Assembly (NCBI RefSeq): GCF_040253635.1
Contig: NZ_JBEJGX010000006.1
Location: 1-28,271, forward strand
From: Streptomyces sp. Edi2
Lineage (GTDB): Bacteria; Actinomycetota; Actinomycetes; Streptomycetales; Streptomycetaceae
Direction: 5' to 3'
DNA length: 28,271 bases
This document shows positions 16,658 through 24,659 of the stretch, in pieces (position 1 is the stretch's first letter; each line of letters starts with the position of its first letter). Under the pieces are notes generated by a model. It ran no database searches. It was given only the letters and a program-made list of their open reading frames with translations, and was not told where the DNA came from. Made by a program: the position numbers and the translations under genes.

Positions 16658-18282
16658 GCTGCGCCTTCCTGCAAGGTGGCGGGGCGGGGTGCCTCGTTGT
16701 CGGGAGCGGCGGGGCCGGCGTGCGGGGTGAGGTGCAGCAGCGCGTGTGCGCAGACGTCTTCCCGCGTCGTGGTGCCCGCAACGGCGGCGAGGGCCACGGC
16801 GGAGGGGCGGCGGCCGGGCTGGTGGAACAGAGGGATCCGCCTGGGCAGGAGCACACGCCAGGTAGGTGCGTTCAGGGTGCCGACTCCGTTGCCGGTGTGG
16901 ATGAGGGTGCAGGCGAGCCCTTCGCTGGTGCCGGTGCGGCTTGGGCCCGTCGCGGCGGCTCGGGCGGCGGCCATGAGGGCGGCGAGCGCGACGCGGGCAG
17001 CAGCCTCGTCCAGGTGTTGTCCGGGAACTGAGGCCAAGACCGCGGCGACAGCGACTGCGTGCTCGGCTCGCCGACGTGATCGGGCTTCGGCCACTTGCGC
17101 TTTGACTGCTGTGTCGTCACGTGGTGTGGTGCCTCTGCCGCGCGGGCCGGACCGGCCGGTGGTGCGCAGGAGCGTCGGCACTGGCACCTGCGGTCCGCCG
17201 CGCCAGGACGGGTTGCGGCCGGCGTCGTCCTCGTGGGCCTGGCCGTAGAGCTTGCGCCAGGGGTGGTCGCCCGCCGCGGCCTGGAAGATCTGCACGCCGA
17301 TCTGCGGGGTCAGCACCGCCCGGGCAAGAGCCAGGGCGCGGGTACGGGTGGAGGCGGTGCCTGCTGAGGAGTGCAGTCGGCGCAGATTGGCGTGCATGCT
17401 CGGCAATGTCCGTACCAGGCGCAGCGAGAATCGCGCCGCGCGTCCGCTGCGGGCGTCGAACCAGGCAGACAGTCCCTCCCAGTCCTCCACACGGCCTCCG
17501 CGCGAGGCGCTGAGCGCACCGGCAGCGATGAGGTCGCGGGCTTGGGAGGCGTCGACGGCCGCCTGTGCCAGCTGGCCGAACCATGGCCGCAACACCGTCA
17601 GTGCCGCTGCCGCTCGCGCCGAGCCGGAATCGAGTTCGGCGGCGACGCGGGTGGCATAGTCGACCAGCAGGCCCTTGAGGTCGTTGGTGCGTTCCTCGTC
17701 CAGGTCGAACCGGTCGGCCAAGCTCATCAGCGCATCCTCGGCACCGACCAGGGCCGCGTCCAGGTCATCGTGACTGGTGAACACGGCGCTCACTGCATCG
17801 ACGCCTGCGGCCTCCAGATGACCGGCGGCCGGCTCCCTCGTGCCCAGCGACTCGGCGAGCTTCTCAAGGTGGGTCACGATGCGGCTGAGCGACACGATCG
17901 GGATCTCCCGCACGGTCGGCGTGCCGGCCAGGACCTGCCGGTAGAAGCGCTGCACGTGGCGGCCCGCAGGACTGGCGGTGTAGCGCCAGTTCCGTGCCAG
18001 GATCTCGGCATACCGCCGCGCCCGGCTGGTGTCCGACCGTACTGAGACCGCTCCCATGTCCTTCAGGGCATCCAAGCGTGTTTCGACCAGCCGCGCTTCC
18101 ATACCGAGCCGGGTGACCGACAGCGCTGCTGCGACTTCGGTAACTGTCATGTCGGTCACCGACCCCTCAAGCACATCCATGATCGCGATGTAGTCAGCAG
18201 ATTCCGGACGCACCAGATACCCCACGACCTGCCGGGCGTCGCCCACGCCATCAACCGCAGCACGGTCCGACTCTTCCGCCAC
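16654..18282 (-). CDS. jetA: Wadjet JetA-like kleisin subunit (TIGR02677/DUF2397 type)
   Basis: The protein is 542 residues and the first gene of the operon; the product is the kleisin-like subunit of the SMC complex. The N-terminus reads VVGYLVRPESADYIAIMDVL and continues into a winged-helix-like VTEVAAALSV…VETRLDALKDMGAVSV segment. A helical middle follows (SLSRIVTHLEKLAESLGTRE, VFTSHDDLDAALVGAEDALM), as in the family. The start is placed at GTG 18282: an AAGGGGG ribosome binding site lies just upstream, with GTG 18285 as the adjacent alternative. The frame is open to 18435, but codons before 18285 do not look like family sequence. It leads into jetB with a 4-base overlap. Confidence 0.75.
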   Translation of the reverse strand: MAEESDRAAVDGVGDARQVVGYLVRPESADYIAIMDVLEGSVTDMTVTEVAAALSVTRLGMEARLVETRLDALKDMGAVSVRSDTSRARRYAEILARNWRYTASPAGRHVQRFYRQVLAGTPTVREIPIVSLSRIVTHLEKLAESLGTREPAAGHLEAAGVDAVSAVFTSHDDLDAALVGAEDALMSLADRFDLDEERTNDLKGLLVDYATRVAAELDSGSARAAAALTVLRPWFGQLAQAAVDASQARDLIAAGALSASRGGRVEDWEGLSAWFDARSGRAARFSLRLVRTLPSMHANLRRLHSSAGTASTRTRALALARAVLTPQIGVQIFQAAAGDHPWRKLYGQAHEDDAGRNPSWRGGPQVPVPTLLRTTGRSGPRGRGTTPRDDTAVKAQVAEARSRRRAEHAVAVAAVLASVPGQHLDEAAARVALAALMAAARAAATGPSRTGTSEGLACTLIHTGNGVGTLNAPTWRVLLPRRIPLFHQPGRRPSAVALAAVAGTTTREDVCAHALLHLTPHAGPAAPDNEAPRPATLQEGAA

Positions 18283-18440
18283 CACTCCCCCTTCCGCGCG
18301 CCCCTGGCCCAGCCTGTTGTGGGCCTTGTTTTGGAAAGTAGATGCAGCCACTGACAACGCCGCCGAGAATCGGCAAATTCGAGAGTCTTTCCTGCACCCC
18401 ACATGACTCGAATCCACCACCGCAACCAGCCGCAAGTCGC

Positions 18441-18469
18441 AGACGACGAACCGATACTGCCCGTGTCAA
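18441..18469 (-). promoter_or_regulatory. Candidate promoter for the Wadjet operon
   Basis: A perfect TTGACA lies at 18469-18464 on the minus strand. Seventeen bases later is a poor -10 position (TCGTCT). It sits about 160 bases upstream of the jetA start. A small perfect dyad, GAGGCC-gca-GGCCTC, lies just behind it at 18487-18501. The weak -10 keeps confidence low. Confidence 0.25.
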
Positions 18470-18501
18470 CACCTCATTCCATGACCGAGGCCGCAGGCCT
18501 C

Positions 18502-19041
18502 AAAAGCTGGTTTGATCTGCAGCTTTGGGATCCCTGAGCAGACGTCTCGATCGCTGGCGAGGCCTTCCGAGGCACAATGAAACCGAGGCGGCGCACGCTG
18601 CACCCAGCGGGCGGCATTCGGCCAGATTGATGCCCGAAGCCGCAAGCACCGAATGCGCGGACCCCACCGCCGTCTCCCCACTCAAACAATTCGCCAATTC
18701 GTTCGATAATCGGGGTATCCAAGACCCACGACTAATCCAAGGACGGCGCAGGCCCTATTCAGCGTCAGAACGAAGCCTGCGGTGGCTGCCGAAGCGGCCA
18801 AGGCCCAGCTCCAGAAACAGCCTCAGAGCGGTGCCGCTGTTCCAAAAGCCGACCATGTTGACGTCGATCAAGCACAGGCTCGTCGTGCGGCGAAAGCGCG
18901 GGGCCGGGAAGCACCGGCCGTCGGTCGACGGCATGACCCGGAACTGCATACCGGCTCGTCGCAGCTGTCCGGATCGCGTTGTTCGCCGCTCCGGCGGCAG
19001 CGGGCGTTGTGCTAATGCTCTGGCAGTCCGTTGCCGACGGC
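18502..19041. other. Intergenic debris, no recognised gene
   Basis: This stretch is less GC-biased in parts and has several short overlapping frames on both strands, but none with a good start and recognisable product. A plus-strand frame near 18975-19010 encodes a short hydrophobic run (LFAAPAAAGVVLMLW) that could be a remnant membrane segment. I see no RNA gene or convincing mobile-element end. Confidence 0.3.
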
Positions 19042-19437
19042 TCACCGCGACAGTACGACGTGATGCCAGGGAGACGTCATGTCAAGGGAGTTGCAGGTCC
19101 TCCACTTCGACACCAACGAGGTGCGCCGGACCCCAGCGACCAGGTCGGGGTGGTCTCGGAACTGCTGCTCGCGTGCCCAATCGGCGAGGTCGGCTTTGTG
19201 AGCAGCCCGCACGGCGTCGGGGCTGATGCCGGTGAGGGTGGCGATGCCCATGTTGATGTCGTCGAGGCCGTGGTATCGGTTGGCGGGCGCGTAGATGCCA
19301 GCGGCGTCGGCGGCGTACTCACATCCGGCCGCGGCGAATTTCTCGAACAGCCATCGCCGGAAGGGTGTCCTGGGTCTCCCAGGCGGAGTCGTAGTTGTCG
19401 ACTCGGGGTCGTCGTAGCCGGGACCGATGATGGGCAT
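19042..19437 (-). CDS. Hypothetical 131-residue protein
   Basis: I do not recognise the family. The middle reads like real protein: RRWLFEKFAAAGCEYAADAA, IYAPANRYHGLDDINMGIAT, DAVRAAHKADLADWAREQQF. The first 25 residues are Pro/Thr-rich. ATG 19437 has only a weak purine-rich site upstream (GGAAATGAG). It lies 23 bases downstream of the GNAT remnant on the same strand, so it may be the last cistron of the damaged kinase-GNAT unit. No signal peptide or membrane segment is seen. Confidence 0.45.
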   Translation of the reverse strand: MPIIGPGYDDPESTTTTPPGRPRTPFRRWLFEKFAAAGCEYAADAAGIYAPANRYHGLDDINMGIATLTGISPDAVRAAHKADLADWAREQQFRDHPDLVAGVRRTSLVSKWRTCNSLDMTSPWHHVVLSR

Positions 19438-19460
19438 GAGGTCTCATTTCCCGTCGGTGA

Positions 19461-19968
19461 TCAGCAGTAATGGAGTGGAGCTCCGGGCAACGGCAGTGCA
19501 TACACCTGGTACGGCACGGCGGTTGCGTCGTCGGCGGGCCGGTCGGAAGTGCCGGTGCGGGTGAACCGGCTTTGGCCAGGACTCGGCCGGAGGCCGGATT
19601 GTCGGGGTGTGCATGGCCTCCCGGCGCTCCAGGCCGGCGGTGGCGATGGCGAAGGCGGTGACGTGCTTGACCGCTTCGGTGGCGTAGCCGTTGCCCCAGG
19701 TGTCCTCGCGGAGGATGTAGCTGAGGGTGCCCAGGGACGGGGCCCGTCGCCGCAGGGCGATCAGGCCGATCATCTCGTCGGTGGCGAGGATGCCCCAGCT
19801 CCACTGTGCGCGCGGTGTCTCGGCGGCTCTGGCGAGGGCTGTGCGGATCTTCTCGTGGGCCTGGTCGAGGGTAAGGGGCTTGCCGGTGGTGTGCCGGATG
19901 GAGGCGCCGCTGTAGATGCGGGTGAGAGCTGGTGCATCGTCGGGGCCCAGGGCGCGCAGGGTCACCAT
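19461..19968 (-). pseudogene. Frameshifted GNAT N-acetyltransferase
   Basis: GNAT proteins transfer an acetyl group from acetyl-CoA to an amine. From ATG 19968 the frame reads VTLRALGPDDAPALTRIYSG, then AQWSWGILATDEMIGLIALR and LSYILREDTWGNGYATEAVK (the WGxGYATEA acetyl-CoA binding loop) and ERREAMH. The sense then jumps frame near 19610 (HPDNPASGRVLAKAG) and again near 19560 (FTRTGTSDRP…VPYQVYALPL), ending at TGA 19461-19463. The C-terminal strand that completes the fold is therefore split by two shifts. The start overlaps the end of the kinase-like gene. Natural decay or sequence error cannot be separated from this text alone. Confidence 0.7.
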
Positions 19969-20735
19969 GAGGCAGTCAGCTCCTTCACGGTGGGGCGGTC
20001 GGCGGGGTCGGGGCCAGGCACGCGGTGATGGCGTCCTCGGGTTCGGGAACGGGCCGCGGCCGGACGTCGCGCAGCGCTGTGGTGGTGCCCTTGGCGATGG
20101 CGGCCGGCTTCTCCAGCCGGTCGGTGGTGTCGTCGTAGGCGACGCGGCGGTGGCCGGTCCAGCACCAGAACAGGGAGGCGCCCAGGCTCCAGATGCCGGC
20201 GGGCGGCTGGGCGGGAATGTGGGTGTCGGCGGGGGTGGAGAGGATCGCGGTGGCGACTCGGGGGCGGTGGTGCGGGTGAGGGCGCCCCGGTAGGGGACGC
20301 GGCGGTCGGCGGCGGGGCCGCAGGCGAGGGCGTAGTCGATGACGGCGGCGTGGCCGTCGTGGGTGACGAGGGTGTTGGTGGGCTGGACGTCGGCGTGGGC
20401 CCAGCCGGCGGCGTGCAGGCGGGCGAGGCGCTCGGTCCAGGTGCGTGCGATGCCCGCGAGCCAGGGGCGGACTGCGGCACGGTCTCCTTCGGGGCCGCGG
20501 GCGAGGGTGAGGGCCCGCCACAGGGGTACGCCGTCGATCCAGGTGACGGCCAGCCACCGGCCGCCCTCCCACGTTCCGGCGCTCACCCGGTAGTCGGGGC
20601 TGAGGGCGCCGGCGGCGGTGAGGCGAAGGAGGTGGTCGTCCTCCTGGGCCATCTCGGCGGCCTTGTCGCGGGCGCCGTCGCCGTCGGGGTCGTTGGCTTT
20701 CCACGCGACGGCTCCCTTGGGCCTTGGATTTTCCA
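19962..20735 (-). pseudogene. Truncated, frameshifted protein-kinase-like protein
   Basis: Kinase-fold signatures appear in order: AVAWK near the left end of the fragment (possible ATP-anchoring Lys), YRVSAGTWEGGRWLAVTWID, then HAAGWAHADVQPTNTLV (catalytic-loop-like HxDxxPxN) and AAVIDYALA (DFG-like position). The frame then shifts near 20280 to a piece reading PPAGIWSLGASLFWCWTGHR and near 20000 to PADRPTVKELTAS, ending at 19962 inside the GNAT start. The normal N-lobe upstream of AVAWK is missing. It resembles Streptomyces kinase-like genes paired with an acetyltransferase, but its substrate is unknown. The right boundary is approximate. Confidence 0.6.
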
Positions 20736-20921
20736 GGCCGGGAGCCGCGCCGATCGCTCAAAGGATCAGCGCAGCACAAGAGCGCCGGCACCTGTCGAAG
20801 TCCCGACCAACCAGTCGAAGACCGTCGGACCCTCGCCGGCACGCGCCGCGGCAAGATCTTTGCGGGACTGTCGGTCGGATGGTCGGCGACCGGAGCGAAT
20901 TGGTCTTCCCAGTGCGGGGGA

Positions 20922-21787
20922 TCAGCTGCTGAGGTCGAACACGCCCCACGCGGTGAACGGGTCGGCCCGGACGTAGATCCTGCTTCCTCTGCTGACAACC
21001 CGCCGGCGGCCGGGGGCGGCGCCCTCGGGCAGGGTGAGCAGGCCGACGTCCGTTGGCTCGACTGATGTTTCGGTGAGCTCTCCGCGGGCGAGTCGGTCCC
21101 GCTCCTCGCCGTAGCCGCCATGGAAGGCGACCTGCTCGCCGTGGACAGCCACCGCATGGGCGCCCCGTACGCGGTTCGCCCACACTCTCACGGGCCGGTC
21201 ACGGCGGTCGGGGCACATCTCGACGAGTGGGAAGCCGTGTACGGGCACGCCCAGGCGGCGGTGCCCGACACGTTCAGGGCGTAGCAGTCGAAGAGACCGG
21301 GGATGGGGGCGCCGTCTGACGTCCAGGCAAGCCGGCCCGTGGCGCTCCAGCGGCGGATTCCGGCCGGGTTCTCGTCGAAGTGCCCGACCCAGATATGGCC
21401 GGACTCGTCCACGAGCAGGTGCTCGATGGCGTCCCCGACGGAGAAGGACGAGGTCTCGCGGCCGAGCGCGTCAAAGACCTGGACCTGGTCCGCGTCCTCG
21501 TACCGGCGGGCGCGAGACGCAGCGACGACGAACCCGCCGTCGGGCAGGCGGTCCAGGTGCGGCCAGCGGGCCCGTACGGCGCTCAGCTCGGTGAGTTCGA
21601 CGTTGCCGCCCGGATCGACGGAAACGACCAGCGCGTTGAAGGGCAGGACATCGCCGCCGGGCTGCGGAGCGCGTTCGGCGAGCAGCCAGTGGGCGGCGCC
21701 GAAGACGTCGGCGGTACTGGTCAGGACGTGGCGGTCGTGGTGCGCTCGGGGCAGGTGGGCGTAGGGAACGAGGGCGGTCTTCTGCAC
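20922..21787 (-). pseudogene. Frameshifted hypothetical repeat protein (possible beta-propeller)
   Basis: GTG 21787 has a good AGGAGAG site seven bases upstream. The frame runs about 180 codons (VVSVDPGGNVELTELSAVRA, LPDGGFVVAASRARR, VQVFDALGRETSSFSVGDAI, HLLVDESGHIWVGHFDENPA). It then loses sense near 21245, and the protein continues in another frame (VHGFPLVEM, VRVWANRVRGAHAVAVHGEQ, PFTAWGVFDLSS) to a TGA at 20922. Repeated short strands with DG/DESG turns suggest a beta-propeller-like fold of about 288 residues. No catalytic function can be proposed. A single one-base change would restore the whole frame. Confidence 0.55.
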
Positions 21788-21874
21788 GGGCGGGCTCTCC
21801 TGGGTGGGCGGTCACGGCCATCGGGCACTGCGGCAGTCGGTGGCGCGCGAGCGGTGGAGAGCGGAGCAGGGCGC

Positions 21875-22861
21875 CTAGATGTACTGATCGGGGAGGTTGA
21901 TCAACCGTGAGAACGGGGGCTGGTTGCCGCAAGCGCTGTGCGGACGGTGCTGGTTGTACTGGTGCAGCCACGGTGGCAGAGCGTCTCGGCGTTGTTGCTC
22001 GCTGGTGTAGCAGCGGGCGTAGGCCCAGCCGTCGGCCATGGTGCGGTGGAAGCGTTCGACCTTGCCGTTGGTCTGCGGACGGTAAGGGCGCGTGTACTTC
22101 GGTGTGATCGAGAGGGTGTCGCACGTGTCGCGCCACAGGTAGGACCGGTAGGCGCCGCCGTTGTCGGAGAGAATCCTCTCGATGGTGACGCCGCGCTCGG
22201 CGAACCACTCCACCGCGCGATGCAGCACGCCGACTGCGGTCACGGCCGTCTCGTCATCGTGGACCTCGGTGTAGGCGACGCGGGAGTGGTCGTCGATGAC
22301 GGTGTGCACGAACGCATATCCGAGCTTCGGGCCGCCGTAGGCGTTGCGTGACTTGCCCGGTGTCGCGACGCGGTGCTTCTCGCCTTGGCGGCGACCGACG
22401 TACCGCCAACCGCCTCCATCGGGGATGTTCCCGAGCTTCTTCACATCCACGTGCACGAGCGATCCCGGGTGGTCGTGCACGTACCGGCGGACGGGTTCAC
22501 CTGTCGCTCGATCGACGTAGGCGAGTCGGTTCAGTCGGACCGATCGCAGGATTCGGTGCACTGTCGACGGGGCGATGTCGAGTCTCGCGGCGAGCTGGAC
22601 GGGCCCTTCTCGCAGGCGCAGTCGCAGGCTGACGCATCACTTCGTCACGTTCTTGGGTATTTTGGTCGGAGATCTCCGGGGTCGTGAGGATCGGTCCTGC
22701 ATGGACTCGCCTGCAAGGTAGCGATCGGCCCAGCGCTGTACGGTTGGCCAGGACACCTGGAATCGGGCCGCGACTTCGCTGGTCGGCCAGCCGTCGTCAA
22801 CGACGAGTCGAGCGACTTTCAGACGGTGGCGCGGGGTGAGGACGGCGTTCGGATGTGACAT
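21875..22861 (-). mobile_element. IS481-family transposase with an in-frame stop
   Basis: ATG 22861 begins SHPNAVLTPRHRLKVARLVV and a helix-turn-helix (WPTSEVAARFQVSWPTVQRW), typical of IS481-type DDE transposases. After NVTK a TGA (22637-22639) interrupts the frame. The same frame then continues with LRLRLREGPVQLAARL and the intact catalytic region: HVDVKKLG (first Asp), VIDDHSRVAYTEV, LSDNGGAYRS (second Asp) and QTNGKVERFHRT (Glu). It ends PPFSRLINLPDQYI. The total of 328 codons is the family length. The stop makes full-length protein unlikely, although a product starting at 22561 would retain the catalytic domain. I could not identify terminal inverted repeats or a target duplication by eye, so these coordinates are the transposase gene only. 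Confidence 0.85.
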
Positions 22862-22882
22862 GTTTGAGCTCCTGGACAGCCT

Positions 22883-22915
22883 GAAGGGCCGACCATCGGG
22901 TGCGGGCGGCCCTTC
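22883..22915 (-). terminator. Hairpin terminator after the VOC gene
   Basis: GAAGGGCCG (22883-22891) and CGGCCCTTC (22907-22915) are perfect complements around a 15-base loop, 29 bases past the VOC stop. There is no T tract. Confidence 0.55.
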
Positions 22916-22943
22916 GACAACGTGTGGGTAGAGGGCGTGAAGA

Positions 22944-23309
22944 TCAGTCCACCGGGGAGACCCGGATGAGGTTGCCGTCGGGGTCCGTGATGACGAACGT
23001 GCGACCGAAGACAGCGTCGTGTGGCTCCTCCGCGACATGGACTCCCTTCGAGACCCAGCTCGTGAAGATCTCGTCAATCCCGGTCGCTCCTCCTGGGACC
23101 ATCAGTCCGACTTCGCTCGTTCGAGGGGTGTTCGGGACCGCACGCTCGCTGTAGCCCGTCCACAGCGCGAACAGGACGCCGGGAGCAACCTCGAAAGCTA
23201 CGTAGTGGGGACTGATGAAGGTCGGTTCGATCTCGAACAGGTCGCTGTAGAAGGCGGTAGCGGTCTCGGCGTCGCGGACGCCGATCAGGAACAGGTTGGG
23301 TGCGGGCAT
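22944..23309 (-). CDS. VOC (glyoxalase/bleomycin-resistance) superfamily protein
   Basis: The protein is 121 residues. ATG 23309 has GAGGAG seven bases upstream. It shows the paired beta-alpha-beta-beta-beta layout of the vicinal oxygen chelate fold: PNLFLIGVRDAETATAFYSD, then YVAFEVAPGVLFALW, then EVGLMVPGGATGIDEIFTSW and GRTFVITDPDGNLIRV at the C-terminus (DPDGN is the family signature). The length fits a single-module VOC protein. Members bind metals or small toxic molecules; the substrate here is unknown. It is transcribed away from a WYL regulator with about 95 bases between the start codons, so that regulator probably controls it. Confidence 0.88.
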   Translation of the reverse strand: MPAPNLFLIGVRDAETATAFYSDLFEIEPTFISPHYVAFEVAPGVLFALWTGYSERAVPNTPRTSEVGLMVPGGATGIDEIFTSWVSKGVHVAEEPHDAVFGRTFVITDPDGNLIRVSPVD

Positions 23310-23366
23310 AGTGCGCTCCTCAGATCGTTGAATTCTCGGTACTGCTCCAGTTGACCGCCGCATCGC

Positions 23367-23379
23367 GACAGAACCTGTC
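23367..23379. promoter_or_regulatory. Dyad in the VOC/WYL divergent promoter region
   Basis: GACAG-aac-CTGTC is a perfect 5-bp inverted repeat in the middle of the 95-base divergent intergenic region, 26-38 bases ahead of the regulator ATG. It is a candidate operator. A dyad this short can occur by chance. Confidence 0.35.
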
Positions 23380-23404
23380 ACCTTTTCTGCAAAGGTTGGT
23401 CAGT

Positions 23405-24370
23405 ATGAAGGCTTCGAGGCTGTTGCATCTCTTGCTGCTCCTGCAGGCCCGTCAGCGCATCACCACCACCGAGCTCGCCGGACGTCTGGAAGTGTCTCGG
23501 CGGACCGTGCTGCGGGATGTCGAGGCGCTCTCGACAGCAGGTGTGCCTGTCTATGCCGAACGCGGGCGGAACGGCGGGATCGTCTTGCTCCCCAGTGCGC
23601 GGCTCAACGCATCGCATCTGGAACCATCAGAGCTGGAGGCACTCTCCGTAGCCGGTTTGGACAGCGCGCAACTTGAGCGTATGGGTCTGTCTGCGGTGTG
23701 GGAGTCGGCCGCGCGCAAGATCGCCGCTCGGCAGGCTGCAGCACCTGGATCGCCGAGCCTGCTGCAACTGGCGGACCTGGTGCTGGTAGACAGCACCGCG
23801 TGGTTTGCTGACTCAGAGGCAGGGGTCGACGTATCGGATCTGGCCTCGGCACTGCGACACCGCCGCCGGCTGCGAATCCAATACCGGCGCAGCGCCGAGA
23901 ATCAGGCCTCAACGCGGGTGGTCGACCCGTACGGGATCGTCGCGAAATCCGGTCGCTGGTATCTCATCGCCGATGACCAGGGGAACGGTCGGCTGTTCGC
24001 TCTGGAACGACTCTCGTCCTACGAACAACTCGACGCGCCAGCTGCTCTCCGACCAAGCGAAACCCTCCGCACCAGATGGGCCGCGTTGAAGGAACGCACA
24101 GAGGGGCAAGGTCGCGTGAGCGTGACCGTCCGCCTGCCAGAAAATGGACTCGACCTGGCGCGGCGCATCCTCGGCAACCGCATCCACGACGTCTCCGACG
24201 CGGAAAACGGCTGGTGCACCGTCGTCGTCCGCTACCCCGACATCGAGTCAGTGCGTCAGCTCCTCCAGTTCGGCGACCACATCGAGATACTCACCCCAGA
24301 GACAGCCCGCGAACGCATCAGTCAGCTCGCCAGAGACCTGGTTGAAAGGCACTCAACCCCGGCCTCGTGA
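23405..24370 (+). CDS. WYL-domain transcriptional regulator (YafY/DeoR-like)
   Basis: The protein is 321 residues. ATG 23405 follows AAAGG nine bases upstream and matches the usual family N-terminus; the frame is open to 23351 but without family sequence. The N-terminal winged helix-turn-helix reads MKASRLLHLLLLLQARQRIT, TTELAGRLEVSRRTVLRDVE and VYAERGRNGGIVLLP. The WYL domain is at about 155-225 (RIQYRRSAENQASTRVVDPY, SGRWYLIADDQGNGRLFALE). The C-terminal WCX-like part has ENGWCTVVVRYPDIESVRQL. WYL regulators sense ligands or nucleic acids. The divergent position suggests control of the VOC gene and of itself, which is inference. Confidence 0.9.
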   Translation: MKASRLLHLLLLLQARQRITTTELAGRLEVSRRTVLRDVEALSTAGVPVYAERGRNGGIVLLPSARLNASHLEPSELEALSVAGLDSAQLERMGLSAVWESAARKIAARQAAAPGSPSLLQLADLVLVDSTAWFADSEAGVDVSDLASALRHRRRLRIQYRRSAENQASTRVVDPYGIVAKSGRWYLIADDQGNGRLFALERLSSYEQLDAPAALRPSETLRTRWAALKERTEGQGRVSVTVRLPENGLDLARRILGNRIHDVSDAENGWCTVVVRYPDIESVRQLLQFGDHIEILTPETARERISQLARDLVERHSTPAS

Positions 24371-24392
24371 CTGCCGAGCGGAACGCCCTGCT

Positions 24393-24420
24393 CTCAATCA
24401 ACGTCTCCGGTCAGTACACC
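24393..24420 (+). repeat. Possible fragment of an IS481-type transposase 3' end
   Basis: The bases around ATCAACGTCTCCGGTCAG match the last codons of the IS481-type gene in this window (read from its coding strand) at 20 of 24 positions. The reading INVSGQYT resembles the INLPDQYI terminus. The match is short, so this is only a possible insertion scar. Confidence 0.3.
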
Positions 24421-24565
24421 GGCATGGCCCTTTCTGGTCGTCATGAGGTGATCAACGTCGACATCCGACCTCGTGACAAACCTTTTCGGCGCGCCACCCC
24501 AACCGAGACCACCTCCCTCTGGAGGGGACGTCGAGCTGAGCTCTCGATCTACCGGGCAGTCCCAA

Positions 24566-24609
24566 CTGCAGTGCTCAGTCACAGCGGTTACCGTGACTGA
24601 GCACTCCAG
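24566..24609. terminator. 17-bp near-perfect hairpin between the WYL gene and the next gene
   Basis: CTGCAGTGCTCAGTCAC (24566-24582) and GTGACTGAGCACTCCAG (24593-24609) pair at 16 of 17 positions around a 10-base loop. It lies about 200 bases past the WYL stop and about 50 bases ahead of the next start. It may terminate transcription or act as an operator or attenuator for the downstream gene. The rest of 24371-24659 holds no gene. Confidence 0.5.
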
Positions 24610-24659
24610 CCGGCCGGCGCAGGGCGAGGGGCGCGCGGGACTTACGGCAGAATCACGCT

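Noticed and set aside
18283..18435. Upstream extension of jetA
   Set aside because: There is a good ribosome binding site at the GTG pair 18282-18285, and the earlier residues do not resemble the family.
21788..22943. Terminal inverted repeats of the IS481-type element
   Set aside because: Only a short direct similarity (CCATCGGG on both sides) was found, in the wrong orientation for terminal repeats, so the ends of the element are not called.
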